Assembly: GCA_935421215.2 (NCBI GenBank)
Contig: OW285235.1
Span: forward strand, 220,111,049-220,175,048
Reading direction: 5' to 3'
DNA from: Melolontha melolontha
Lineage: Eukaryota; Arthropoda; Insecta; Coleoptera; Scarabaeidae
Length of the DNA: 64,000 bases
The number at the start of each line of letters is the position of its first letter. Position 1 is the stretch's first letter. The notes under the pieces are model-generated. The model worked only from the letters and a program-made list of their open reading frames with translations, made no database searches and was not told where the DNA came from. Of this stretch, positions 20,360-30,352 are shown piece by piece. The translations under genes and the position numbers were made by a program.

Positions 20360-21820
20360 CAGGGTTTTTCGGTTGCCTTTCACGATTTGTCATTTGTGAT
20401 TCATTATTTATCAAGTGACATTCACTCTTTTATTTGTCTTTCACTATTTGTCATTTGTATTTCACCATTATTCAAATGATATTCACATTTGTCAAATGAA
20501 ATTCATCTTTTGTCAAAATAATTTCATGAACTGTCATTACTGTAACATGGAGCGTGGGAGAAGGCGAAATGCGAAAATTAGTAACGAAGTGCGCGCATTA
20601 ATTATTAACTCCGTGAATCAGGGAAAATCTTCTATTGATGTGGGAATACAGTTTAATGTAAAACCGAATACAGTGCGTAAAATTTATGCAAAACATGTGC
20701 AAACGGGACAGATACATAAACAACCTCCGGGTCACAGAAACCAAAAGCTTAATGAAGCTCAAAAGGAACGAATATGTGATTGGATTGACGAGGATTGTAC
20801 TCTTACACTTCGTGATTTACAAGCAAAGAGTCTTTGCCAATGGCCCGACATGCAAATATCTACATCAACAATTAATAGGGTTTTAAAAGAATTCCATTAT
20901 TCTATGAAGCGAGTGACGTGCATACCAGAAAGAAGAAATACACCAGCTATAATACAAAATCGTTTTGATTATGCAATTGAATACAACAGAATTATGCATG
21001 AGAGAGACAAAATTTTTTTCATTGATGAATTTGGTATAAATGTTTACTCAAGAGTGTCCTCTGGTAGATCTGCCAAAAATACTCCAGCATGTTTACGTAA
21101 AGCCCAAGTTAGAGGACGAAATTATTCAATAGTAGCTGGAATGAATTTTAATTCGTTATATTTATTTCAAATACAGGATAGACCATACAACGTGGAACAT
21201 TGCTCAGAGTATCTGTTAAATTTGATTAATCATTTCCGTGATGATAATATCGTAGGAGCTTATCTTATAATGGACAATGTTCGCTTTCACAAAAATGCTG
21301 AAGTACTAAATCTTATTCAAGCTCATGGCCACCATGCTGTATTTATTCCGGCGTATAGCCCATTCATGAATCCAATTGAGGAATTGTTTAGTCAATGGAA
21401 AAATTACATCAAGAGATCACAACCAAGAAATGCGGATGAGCTATATCAATCCATCCACAGAGTATCAGAAAATATCACTCACGAACACTGCCTTCACTAC
21501 ATACAACATATGGAGTCCTACTTAGGCGATTGTTTACGAAAAATCGAAATTCTTTCGTAAATTGTACTTGAATGTTTAAGAATTTCATTACTTATTGTCT
21601 ATTTTACATAATAAGTTTCGTTGGTTCCTAATAAATATACATGAGTTCGATTGCTTTCTATTATTTTATTTGGATAAGAATAGAGAAAATCATTTGACAA
21701 ATAGTGAAACAGTTTTGATAAAAGGGAATTACAATTGACACAAATTTGACAGTTGGTAAAGTCATTTGAGAATGAGTGAATTACAAATGACAAATCGTGA
21801 AAGGCAACCGAAAAACCCTG
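20360..21820 (+). mobile_element. Intact IS630/Tc1-mariner-type transposon
   Basis: The two ends share about 40 identical bases, starting CAGGGTTTTTCGGTTGCC and continuing TTTCACGATTTGTCATTTGT. TA flanks each side (20358-20359 and 21821-21822). Within about 180 bp of the left end, TTTGTCATTTG-type words repeat, and the right end has matching CAAATGA words, which look like transposase-binding iterons. The transposase gene is uninterrupted. It lies within the last 30 codons of an older mariner relic. Confidence 0.9.
20547..21560 (+). CDS. IS630/Tc1-type DD34E transposase, intact
   Basis: This 337-residue protein would cut and paste its element at TA. I chose the ATG at 20547 because upstream codons fall in the terminal repeats and only the reading from MERGRRRNAKISNE is protein-like. 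An N-terminal helix-turn-helix (ISNEVRALIINSVNQGKSS, VKPNTVRKIYAKHV) is followed by a second DNA-binding region (RICDWIDEDCTLTLRDLQ, TINRVLKEFHYSMKRVT). The DDE_3 catalytic triad is visible: D160 in FFIDEFGIN, D243 in IMDNVRFHKN and E278 in PFMNPIEELF, with 34 residues between the last two. There is no frameshift or stop, so activity is possible if it is transcribed. Confidence 0.9.
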   Translation: MERGRRRNAKISNEVRALIINSVNQGKSSIDVGIQFNVKPNTVRKIYAKHVQTGQIHKQPPGHRNQKLNEAQKERICDWIDEDCTLTLRDLQAKSLCQWPDMQISTSTINRVLKEFHYSMKRVTCIPERRNTPAIIQNRFDYAIEYNRIMHERDKIFFIDEFGINVYSRVSSGRSAKNTPACLRKAQVRGRNYSIVAGMNFNSLYLFQIQDRPYNVEHCSEYLLNLINHFRDDNIVGAYLIMDNVRFHKNAEVLNLIQAHGHHAVFIPAYSPFMNPIEELFSQWKNYIKRSQPRNADELYQSIHRVSENITHEHCLHYIQHMESYLGDCLRKIEILS

Positions 21821-22900
21821 TACATTTCATTACATTGAATTGTAATTGTATTCTTCAAGTCATCTAAGTTATTCATCCTTGTCTTATACACTTTATTTTT
21901 TAGTAATCCGAAAATGAAAAAATCTGACGGAGTAAGATCTTGTTGGTCAAACACCTCTGTTTAAAACTCGTTGACAGAAGTAATATTCTAAAAGCGCTAA
22001 ATTTTTAAGAATTGTATATGAAGTAGCCTCATCTTGCTAGAAGTAACCCTCATTGAATTCGTCCTGTTGCGCTTGAGTTAAAAATGGTGTTAGTAACTAC
22101 TCTCGGTTTCCTTGGGTATTAATGTTATTGTGACAAAATATTAGTCCTTCTATTCTACGACGATATACAGCTAATCATACCCCAACTTTAACAGGATGTA
22201 AAGGAACTTCGATGTGATTGTTTGGATTGTTTATAGACCATGTTCTGTAATTTTGTCTATTAACAAACCCGCTTAAATGAAACTATGCCTCATCGGAAAA
22301 AAAAACTTAGATCAAGAATTTCGTCATTATTTAAATTTTCTTGAAAGAAGTTGCAATAATTAAGCCTACTAGCGTGATCTCTACGTAAGATCTGTTGAAG
22401 AATGGATACTTTGTATGGATCCATATGTAAACGACGCTTCGAAATTCTATGAACGATACTAGAAGATATGTTCGTTTAAACTGGTAAACGACGAGCTGAT
22501 GTATGTGGGTTTTCTCCAACAACGTTTTCTACGTGTTCAACAATATTTTGCTGTGTACATGGTCTACCAGAACTTTTGCCTTTTAACACAGATCCTGTAA
22601 CCCGAAACTTCTCCACGACTAGGCGAATGTGATGATGTAAAGCGGTATTATCCGGAATCAGCAAGTGAAACGGTCACTTACATTCCGCGTAGGAATATTC
22701 CACTTCCGAGATATGCTTTAACAATAAAAATATTTTCTTGCAATGTTTACATTATTTAGTAGTATTGTTTATTAAGTAAAAAATATTTAATAAAAAATAT
22801 TTAATTAATTAATTAAGTAAAATAATATTTGTAAGAAAAAATTATATTGTTAGTCACAAAATGGCAATTTTCAAAACGACATTAGATAAATATTTATATA

Positions 22901-23904
22901 CCGGGTGTATTATGAAAAACCTTTGGGGCTGTAGCTTCCTTATATTTTATCTGATTTTAATGAATGATATATCAAACTAAATCGTTTTTAAAGCACTGTA
23001 ACCTGTTTTTTTTTTTTTAATTTTTTGGACATTTCGGTTTTGACAGATAGTAATTTTTTTTTTTTAAATTGTGCTACATATTTTTTTTTACTTATTCTAA
23101 TACACATTTATTTCCTGAAGGCACGTCCATTAAAATGAGTGACAAATTTTTTATTATTAAAAAAAAACTTATCGGCACTTGGACGCAGTCTGTCAGGAAA
23201 ACGATTTCCATAAAGTCGCAAAGCAGCTGCAGAATTTGTTCAGCATTCAAAATATGCTTGAATCGCATCCACACATTCGCCATTATCCATTTCAATAACA
23301 AAATTTAGAAATAAATCGTTGAAAATGTTATGATGAATGTGTGACTGACAGATGTCACAGCTCTCTTCGAAAATTTGGAATGCACTTTTATCGTTCAATA
23401 TGACTGCTTGATTTTTAAATTTTTAAAATAAACACTGTAAATGTTGTTGTTGACCCACCGCTCACTGATAACATTGGTTTGTAATCCTTTATGGGCTATA
23501 TAGTATTGAATGTAAGTGATTTTAAAAGGTACACACATTTGTTGGTAATAAAATGAAATAGAGTATTTAAAATGCATTTAAGAAATCTCTGTGTTCGGAA
23601 AAACCAGAATAAATCGAACTAAAAAAAAAACCTTCAATTTCTCGATTTTTTTTCATATAAGGATATCGTTGTTTACAGTTTCATATTCAGAAAAAGTAAT
23701 ATATTTGAATAAGGAAAAAAAAAGTATAGTGCAATTTAAAAAAAACACAGTTTGCAGCTGTCTGTCAAAAACAAAGCGTAAAAAAAATTCAAAGCGGATC
23801 ACGTTACAGTGTTTTTAAAACGATTTAGTTCGACGTATAATTTATTACATTCGGATAAAAAATAAAAAAGTTACAGCACGAAAGGTTTTTCATAATACAC
23901 CCGG
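22901..23904 (-). mobile_element. Deleted mariner-type element with 24-bp terminal repeats
   Basis: The ends start CCGGGTGTATTATGAAAA and continue ACCTTT in both orientations, each inside a TA (22899-22900 and 23905-23906). At 1004 bp it keeps only the N-terminal DNA-binding part of a DD41D-like transposase. Good terminal repeats with a gutted gene suggest mobilisation in trans. Confidence 0.8.
23130..23290 (-). pseudogene. DUF4817-type helix-turn-helix fragment of a mariner transposase
   Basis: From the ATG at 23290 the minus strand reads MDNGECVDAIQAYFEC, a stop, then TNSAAALRLYGNRFPDRLRP and SADKF. This is the same domain as the start of the intact gene at 41775 (MIFVLGECNRNPLLASRCY, QQYPERRHPRSTAF). 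No catalytic domain follows inside the element. Confidence 0.7.
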
Positions 23905-24004
23905 TATAAATAGTTATGAATAAAAGGCAAGTGGCTTATAATAATTTGCAAGTACTAGTTACTCAGTGCCTACTGAGATGAAGTTCTTTTTGAAACACGT
24001 TGTA

Positions 24005-24080
24005 CATTATAAAATTTTACATTTTTGACATCCACGTTAAAATCGAGTGTCGAAGTTTTCAAAAGTCGCAACCGTACAAC
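24005..24080 (+). repeat. Dispersed repeat R2, copy 1
   Basis: TTTTGACATCCACGTTAAAATCG, in two parts (TTTTTGACATCC and GTTAAAATCGAGTGTC), with AGTTTTCAAAAGTCGCAACC matches 38465-38545, where it directly follows R1. Unassigned. Confidence 0.5.
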
Positions 24081-24299
24081 GAGCAGGTAATTCTCTAAAA
24101 TTTTCTCACTAAAATTCGCCGATAAAATCAAACGGATCGTCACCGGTGCTGTTAGATGCACTCCTAGTCTCTGATTTTTTCTAACATTGCACTGCCAGAT
24201 ATCAAACGTCACATTGCAGCACAGAATGAATGGGCTATGATTACCAACAACATTCATCTTCCTACACATGATGATTTAGGAGACCGATTTGCATAAATA

Positions 24300-25655
24300 G
24301 GGAAGTTCCACACTCCATCAATGCGAGTGATTACTGAATAACCCCCCTCGAGCAACACCCTGAGTTTAAGAATAGAGATTCCATCAGATCTCTGGCAGGC
24401 GTAACCCTCCAACGTAAGCAATCGTCTCAATTAAATAGCTTCGGTGCAGGCCACGGAAGTGCAACTCAATAAATGGACACTAGCAGATACTAGCGACACT
24501 GCGACTGCGAAAATGTAGAACAAACTATGGCCAACATAGTAAGCGACCTACATACGACCGGCATAGTAAGTTTACCGGTAGTACGCATGAACTGATCAAG
24601 ACGCAACTGGACTGATTGAAAAATTTAGATATTAGTGTGTAAAATTTAAGAGTTTGAATTTTGATTTGTTTTATAACTTAACGTATCAGAAGCTATAAAA
24701 CAAATTAAAACTTAAAAAAATTTTTGGTGATTACCAGGTGTACATAAATAACAATTATTAAATTACAATTGCTTAAAGTAAACGATTTGTTGCTTCTGTG
24801 TCAATATGGAGAAAAAAAAATTCGTGTTTTAATTAGACATTATTTTTTAGAGAAAAAAACTATTAAAGTACAGAAAGTTATATAAACATTGTAATGAATG
24901 AATCTGCTCCTTCCCATGAAATAATTTGTTAATCATTCGTAGACACATTATTTATGAAAGCTTAGAGCATAAAAATAGAGATGTTTAATTAAAAAAAACT
25001 TATTCCTAAAAATTTTAATATAAAATGCTTTTATTAATTACCTATTCGTATTATAATGATTTCCAATTTCTTTCTAATTTGATAAAGAGCAAAAGTTGAT
25101 CTCCCATTTAATTTATTGAATGAAAAGAAATAATTTTTCTTTCTCTTTCTTCAAAAAAGTAACTGCGGAAAAAGAGAGTTTAATTGAATTATAGAAAATT
25201 AATCATTGACTTCTCACAGTAATTTAGTATAAACGCGAAATGAAAATATATGGATTTCTACCAGTTCCATAAATTTAAAAACGAACAAACTTAATTAATT
25301 AAGTAATGGTGAGCGGAACTCGGTGTCTGTCGTTCTTTTATTTTATGTTCCTAATAACGACTATCTTTGATGTTGAGCGAGAGGCTTTCTTTAAATTGAT
25401 TTCAGCTGAACTTTTTTTTACCCTCGAATAAGAACGGAGAAAGGTAATTCTGGTTCGCTGAATTCACAAATCCTCGAATTACTACAAAAAGAAATAATGC
25501 GAACACAACTTCTTTCAATAATTCTCCCAAACATCATCTTAATTATGTAATTATGAAATTTGCACTTTGAATATTTCGGTTATTCCCAAATTGGCACATG
25601 AAGCAGGTACACGAAATAAAAACAACCTAAATCGGTACAAGCTCAGACATACCCT
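24300..25655. other. Gene-free stretch
   Basis: No motif or repeat recognised. 24340-24620 is somewhat GC-richer than its surroundings but carries no open frame of note. Confidence 0.5.
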
Positions 25656-25663
25656 AAATGTTA

Positions 25664-27692
25664 GGGTACATGCATTTTCGTCACCAACCAGGTAGATAAA
25701 CCGTGCGCAATAGTTGGGGCATTTATGACACACGCATTTTCGCCACCAAAGTGCTTAATTACGGATTACTCCTTTAAGCAACGGGCTATTACGAGGTATT
25801 TAGGAGGGCCGGGTTTCCCCAGGTTATTACATAGATATAGTAGGTATGTATATATACATCTATCTACGTAAGAGGTAATATTATCGATGTATTAGAACTT
25901 AGAACTATAAATATAAGGTGATTAGTGTAATAGGGTTATTAAGGTAATTGAGAGAATGGGGGTATCTAATGTACGTATATACCTACAGAGCAAAGATATT
26001 ATGTAGTTAGTAGTACAGTATCATTTCTTTGAGTAAGTATTGAGATTTTTGCAGTGATGGAAGCTAAAGTGATTTTAAGCAATCGTGGCAAACAAATGTT
26101 GGTTATTAAAGATTTTAAATTTAATTTTAATAAAGTTATTAAGTCCACTAACGAAAAGTTTTGGTAGTGTATCAATCGACAGTGCAAAGCAACAGCTCAC
26201 ACCCTTGATTCGACAGAGAATATTGTAGTAACGAAGTGCAGTGGAGTTCATTGTCATGAGGCAAATATAGCAAAATTGAACCGACAAATTTTATCTAACT
26301 CGTGCAAAAGGAAAGCGATGGAGGACCTTGCTGAAAAACCAACAAAAATACTCAGACAGGAGACGCAAGAATTTCTTCCAGCAAGCTTAACAACAACGGA
26401 CGTAGAGTATATAAGGCATGCTATGTACAATGCCCGAAGAAGGATACGCCCCGCTTTACCAAGAAACATTAGTGAAGTGCACAAAATCCTCGCGAATATC
26501 AATGTAGTGACAAACAAAAGTGAAAATTTTATTTTTGTGAACAGCGAAAGGGACAATATTGTAATTTTTTCGTGTGAAACAAATGTACGCACACTTGACA
26601 CAGTCTCACGAATTTATCTCGATGGAACGTTTGACTATTGCATAAAGTACTTTTGTCAGTTTTTTACCATTCACGGGTATGCAAATGGTCACTACATACC
26701 CATTCTGTTTTGTTTACTGCCTGATAAGACTGCTACTACTTATAGGCAATTGTTTAGATTAATTATAAGTGCATGCACAAAGAAAAATATAGAACTAAAT
26801 ATAACAGAAATAGTGGTCGATTTTGAAAAAGCGATACACCTTGCCTTAACAGATGTTTGGTCTAACGTCAGAATCATTGGATGCCGATTCCATTTAGCGC
26901 AATCTTGCTATCGTAAAATTCAAAGCTATGGGTTGATAACTGAATACAAAGTCGACTCAAGCGAAATTGGATGCTGGTTGAAACAAATTTTTTCGCTTAT
27001 GTACCTACGTCCAGAAGAGGTAGGTGAATGCTTTGCCTTTGATTTAATACCAAATATGCCACAAGGCGACCGACTAGTTAAATATGCTGATTATTTGGTT
27101 GATACGTATATCTCTGACGAATCACTTTTTCCGCCTTCAATCTGGACATAGCATTCAGCTACCTTAACTCGAACAACAAATGCGTGTGAATCCTTCCATA
27201 AACATTTTAACGAGTCGTTATACAAGGATCATCCAAATTTATTTGTTTTTATAGAAAAATTGAAGGAATTTCAAATAGATACCTATATTAAAATACAAAG
27301 TTTGCACATGCTTACAAAAATTCACAATCGTAAAGTTAAAAAAAGGCAGCAATTTATTGAGTCTATGCTTACACAATACCAAAACAATGAAATAAGCAGG
27401 TTACATCTAGTTAAATGTCTCTCTTATCATTGTTATTTTACAATATAATAAAATAATGTTTTACATATTTTTTATATAGCTCTGTACCTATGTATATATA
27501 TTTGAATAAACAACCTTGTTTTATATCAATTGTTTCGTTTCATTTTCAATTGCTAAGTACCTACTTAATAAGATAAGAAAATGGTCGGTGACAAAAATGC
27601 ATGTGTAAGTAACGTCTGCTTTTCAGGACGGTGACGAAAATGCATGTCCGATTATCACTTTTCTTACCTTGGTGACGAAAATGCAAACACCC
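25664..27692 (+). mobile_element. MULE A: Mutator-like transposon with 8-bp target duplication
   Basis: The terminal inverted repeats start GGGTACATGCATTTTCG (left) and GGGTGTTTGCATTTTCG (right, inverted), each continuing TCACC. They are flanked by AAATGTTA on both sides (25656-25663 and 27693-27700), the 8-bp duplication typical of MULEs. The word GCATTTTCGTCACC or a near match recurs sub-terminally: twice at the left end (25672 and 25735) and three times inverted at the right (27584, 27632 and 27671). Confidence 0.9.
26057..27448 (+). pseudogene. FLYWCH zinc finger plus MULE transposase, two in-frame stops
   Basis: From the ATG at 26057, a FLYWCH finger (LVIKDFKFNFNKVIKSTNEK, then FW, C, C, and HCHE) would bind DNA. 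The MULE catalytic domain has Asp in YLDGTFDYC and Asp in IVVDFEKAIHLAL, then GCRFHLAQSCYRKIQ with the C/H pair, and a Glu in NACESFH. A TAG at 26165-26167 sits within the finger (FW*CI), and a TAG at 27149-27151 precedes TTNACESFH. Otherwise the frame is open through both, so this copy died recently. No intron is seen, unlike MULE B. Confidence 0.85.
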
Positions 27693-27700
27693 AAATGTTA

Positions 27701-28410
27701 TTGTCCCATTTCGACATACAGAAAATTCAACAATATTGTGGGTACTAATTGAATATTTTTGGGGATAATAGAAATAGGTGAATCTGTTTTGTGATGCCTT
27801 TATTATTTTTCTAAACTAAAATATTATATCTATTAGTTTATATAATATACATCTTTACATATATGCAATAATCTTCACTTATAAAGGTACAAATAATATT
27901 AATTGTTATATGCATAATATACAAAAAGGTTTAAGATCGTAAAATATATATTTTTCATTACCAGTCTTTACTATTGAAACAAGCGACAATTGATGGAGTA
28001 GATAAGAGCCCAAAGTCAAAATAAACATATATAGAGAGACTCATGCATTAATGATTTGTTTACATTATGAAAAAATACGTGGACAATATATACATTTATA
28101 ATTTATATCTTAGTAAGCAAGTATGTGGAAAGACCGACAAATGCTTGACGACGTGCCGTTTAGATTGAATAATCTCAATGGAACGAAATAGCGGAACGAC
28201 ATACAATTACAATTTCGGATACGTTCCAATTCGTTCAACGGATGAATTCGTACCTTTGTACCGAATCCATCCGGATCAACACATCACTAGAAGACCTTCT
28301 CCAGGGACCAACTATTCTTGTTTTTCAAAAACTTTGATGACAGGAATTTTCTTATGATGAAAGTAATTTTGGAAAATTACGAGTGTACTATATGTTGTAA
28401 ATAATGATTT
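27701..28410. other. Gene-free stretch
   Basis: AT-rich with no recognisable element. The first exon expected for the Crypton at 28422 is absent. Confidence 0.5.
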
Positions 28411-28421
28411 TGTTGTTATAG

Positions 28422-29113
28422 GTTGTTGTTATTTGTGGGGTAGCAGGCGCTTGTCGTAGAAATGAACTGACTAGTATGTTAACTAACTACATCGAAGATA
28501 AGCAAACTTATCTGATTGTGAGAGTTCCGCATACGAAAACGAAAATTCAGCGTGTGTTTACTGTTACAGAAGGCAATTTCGGAGATATAAATTTTCTACA
28601 AATTTATCACAAATATGTCAGCCGTCGTCCAAGTTAATGTCGACCACATCTCTTTTTAAACTATAAGAAAGGAAAATGTACTTGTCAAGCAGTAGGGGTA
28701 AAGACATTCGGAAAAATACCGAAGCTAATAGCAAAGTATCTGTGACTGCCAAATCCATGTGGATACACAGCGCGCTTTTTAGGCGTTCGTCGGCGCCCCT
28801 CTTAGCGGACGGCGGGGTAGATATCACGAACGTGAAACGTCACAGAAGATGGAGATCGACAAGTGTCGCAGACAAGGATATATAAAATCATCGATCCAAA
28901 ATAAGAAGAAATTGGAAAAGTAGATTTTTTGTACAGAATCCATCATCTTCTACGGTTAAAAACGATAAGTTTTCTACAATTAAAAGCGGATCCTCTGCGT
29001 TCAAGGAGATTACTTTTTCTTCCACTTCTATTTCTTCACCCGAAGGTTTGACTGGTGTGCAATTTAATAGTTTATGTAACTGTTGCATCAATATATATAA
29101 TAATAAATCTTAA
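28422..29113 (+). pseudogene. Crypton-like tyrosine recombinase copy 2, 5' exon missing
   Basis: It starts at a clear splice acceptor (TTGTTATAG ending 28421). VVVICGVAGACRRNELTSML holds the first catalytic Arg. Then come INFLQIYHKYVSRRPS (about 28590), KSMWIHSALFRRSSAPLLAD in the region of the HxxR box, and VKRHRRWRSTSVADKDI, where the expected catalytic Tyr is not seen. Frameshifts occur near 28630 and 28700. The C-terminal tail LTGVQFNSLCNCCINIYNN runs to a stop at 29111-29113 and parallels the tail of copy 1. A nested palindrome follows at 29149. Confidence 0.75.
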
Positions 29114-29148
29114 ATGTGAGTAGGTACAATCTGTATTTTTGATTTTTT

Positions 29149-29211
29149 AACATTCCTGCACTAGTGCGGGAATTGGTCATTTCCCGATCTCAATTTGCGT
29201 GTGGGAATGTT
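29149..29211. repeat. Nested palindrome downstream of Crypton copy 2
   Basis: The outer arms AACATTCCTGCAC and GTGTGGGAATGTT enclose an inner pair GGGAATTG / CATTTCCC. It lies 36 bp after the recombinase stop codon, the same relative place as the palindrome beside copy 1. Confidence 0.6.
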
Positions 29212-30352
29212 GAATTTCTTAACGATTGTAGGAAATAATTATTTCTCATTGCTCTGTAAACACTGAAACGCGATTTTTTGTATGAAGTCATTACTCATAT
29301 GCATCTTTCAACCCCTTTTTTTCTTTGTGGTTATACAAAACTAAGGGTGTATATAATTATGTATTATTATCTAAATGGGTTCCAGTTGGAATAAAGAAGT
29401 TATTATTATTTTTATAAAACTAAGCGGCAGAAGTTAAAAAGTATAACGACGGGAACAAAATCTATACGCTACAATAAAATGTATCTAGATAAAGCGTAAA
29501 GAGTTTAGAAATAACGCATTATCTATAGTTACTTTTATTCCTTTTGAAATTACTAAACATATAGTAGAAGTTTTGTATAGCAGTCAGAAAACACGATTCC
29601 TTTTTTTAATACCTTGAATAAATGAATAACAGGTTAGTAAACATAAAAGAAATAGTAAAAGATTCAAAAACGTTTCTTATAATAGGACTAATGTTTACCG
29701 CGTCACTTATAATATTTTATGCATAAACTCAATAATTTATATGTAATTCACCATAATTTTAATACAACACATATATACTCTATATCTGAGCTATTACTTA
29801 CTGCCTTCTGTTAAATATTAACGAACAACAATCGATACATCAATATGAAAGTTGCTATAAATTACACAACAATAAGAACTTGTAGCAGGAAAAAAGCCAT
29901 CTATAACAAGAACGAAACAAATTCTGCCATAATTCAAAGTAATATATTACAATATCCGGCGCTATAGGAAACAGCGAGAATTTAGAATAGGCAGAGTAGG
30001 CCAATATATCATATTTACAATCAAAGTTTTGAATAATTTCAGTAAAAGCAAACAACAATTCTGCAAAACTAATTCATAATGGGGTTAAATGTTATTAACG
30101 TTGACTCGGTGCAAGAACAATATCGCATCGTACTATGCAATTAATATATGTTTTGCCCCCGACGTATTAAAGCATTCTCACCGCGGGAAAATGAGATATA
30201 CGTAACTTACGTGTTAGATGTCTAGAATTATTGGTGGTTCATAATATGTTTGCTAATATAGAGAATGATTATGTGGAATGTAAATATGATTATGGGGTAA
30301 CTGTATAAATGTTTCATTATAATTAATTGAATAAAATGTACAATTTATCTAT
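29212..30352. other. Gene-free stretch
   Basis: AT-rich sequence with no motif or repeat recognised. Confidence 0.5.

Larger units (their letters stand above)
20274..22690 (-). pseudogene. DD41D-type mariner transposase relic, split by an intact transposon
   Basis: The N-terminal part (LVVEKFRVTGSVLKGKSSGR, VEHVENVVGENPHTSARRL, RRLHMDPYKVSILQQILRRD) lies at 22330-22664. Decayed catalytic sequence runs down to 21823. The C-terminal end FDNMIRRIALCILQNGDHFE is found on the other side of the insertion, at 20283-20358, with the stop at 20274-20276. It resembles the genes at 39854-40428 and 41775-42740. Many stops and shifts. Confidence 0.75.

Noticed and set aside
20415..20546. N-terminal extension of the intact transposase to the first ATG at 20415
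   Set aside because: These codons translate the sub-terminal TTTGTCATTTG repeats and look nothing like the family; the ATG at 20547 is the better start.
26276..27151. A host gene encoding a FLYWCH-domain protein
   Set aside because: Terminal repeats and an 8-bp target duplication enclose it, and the upstream finger exon is in the same frame behind a stop codon.
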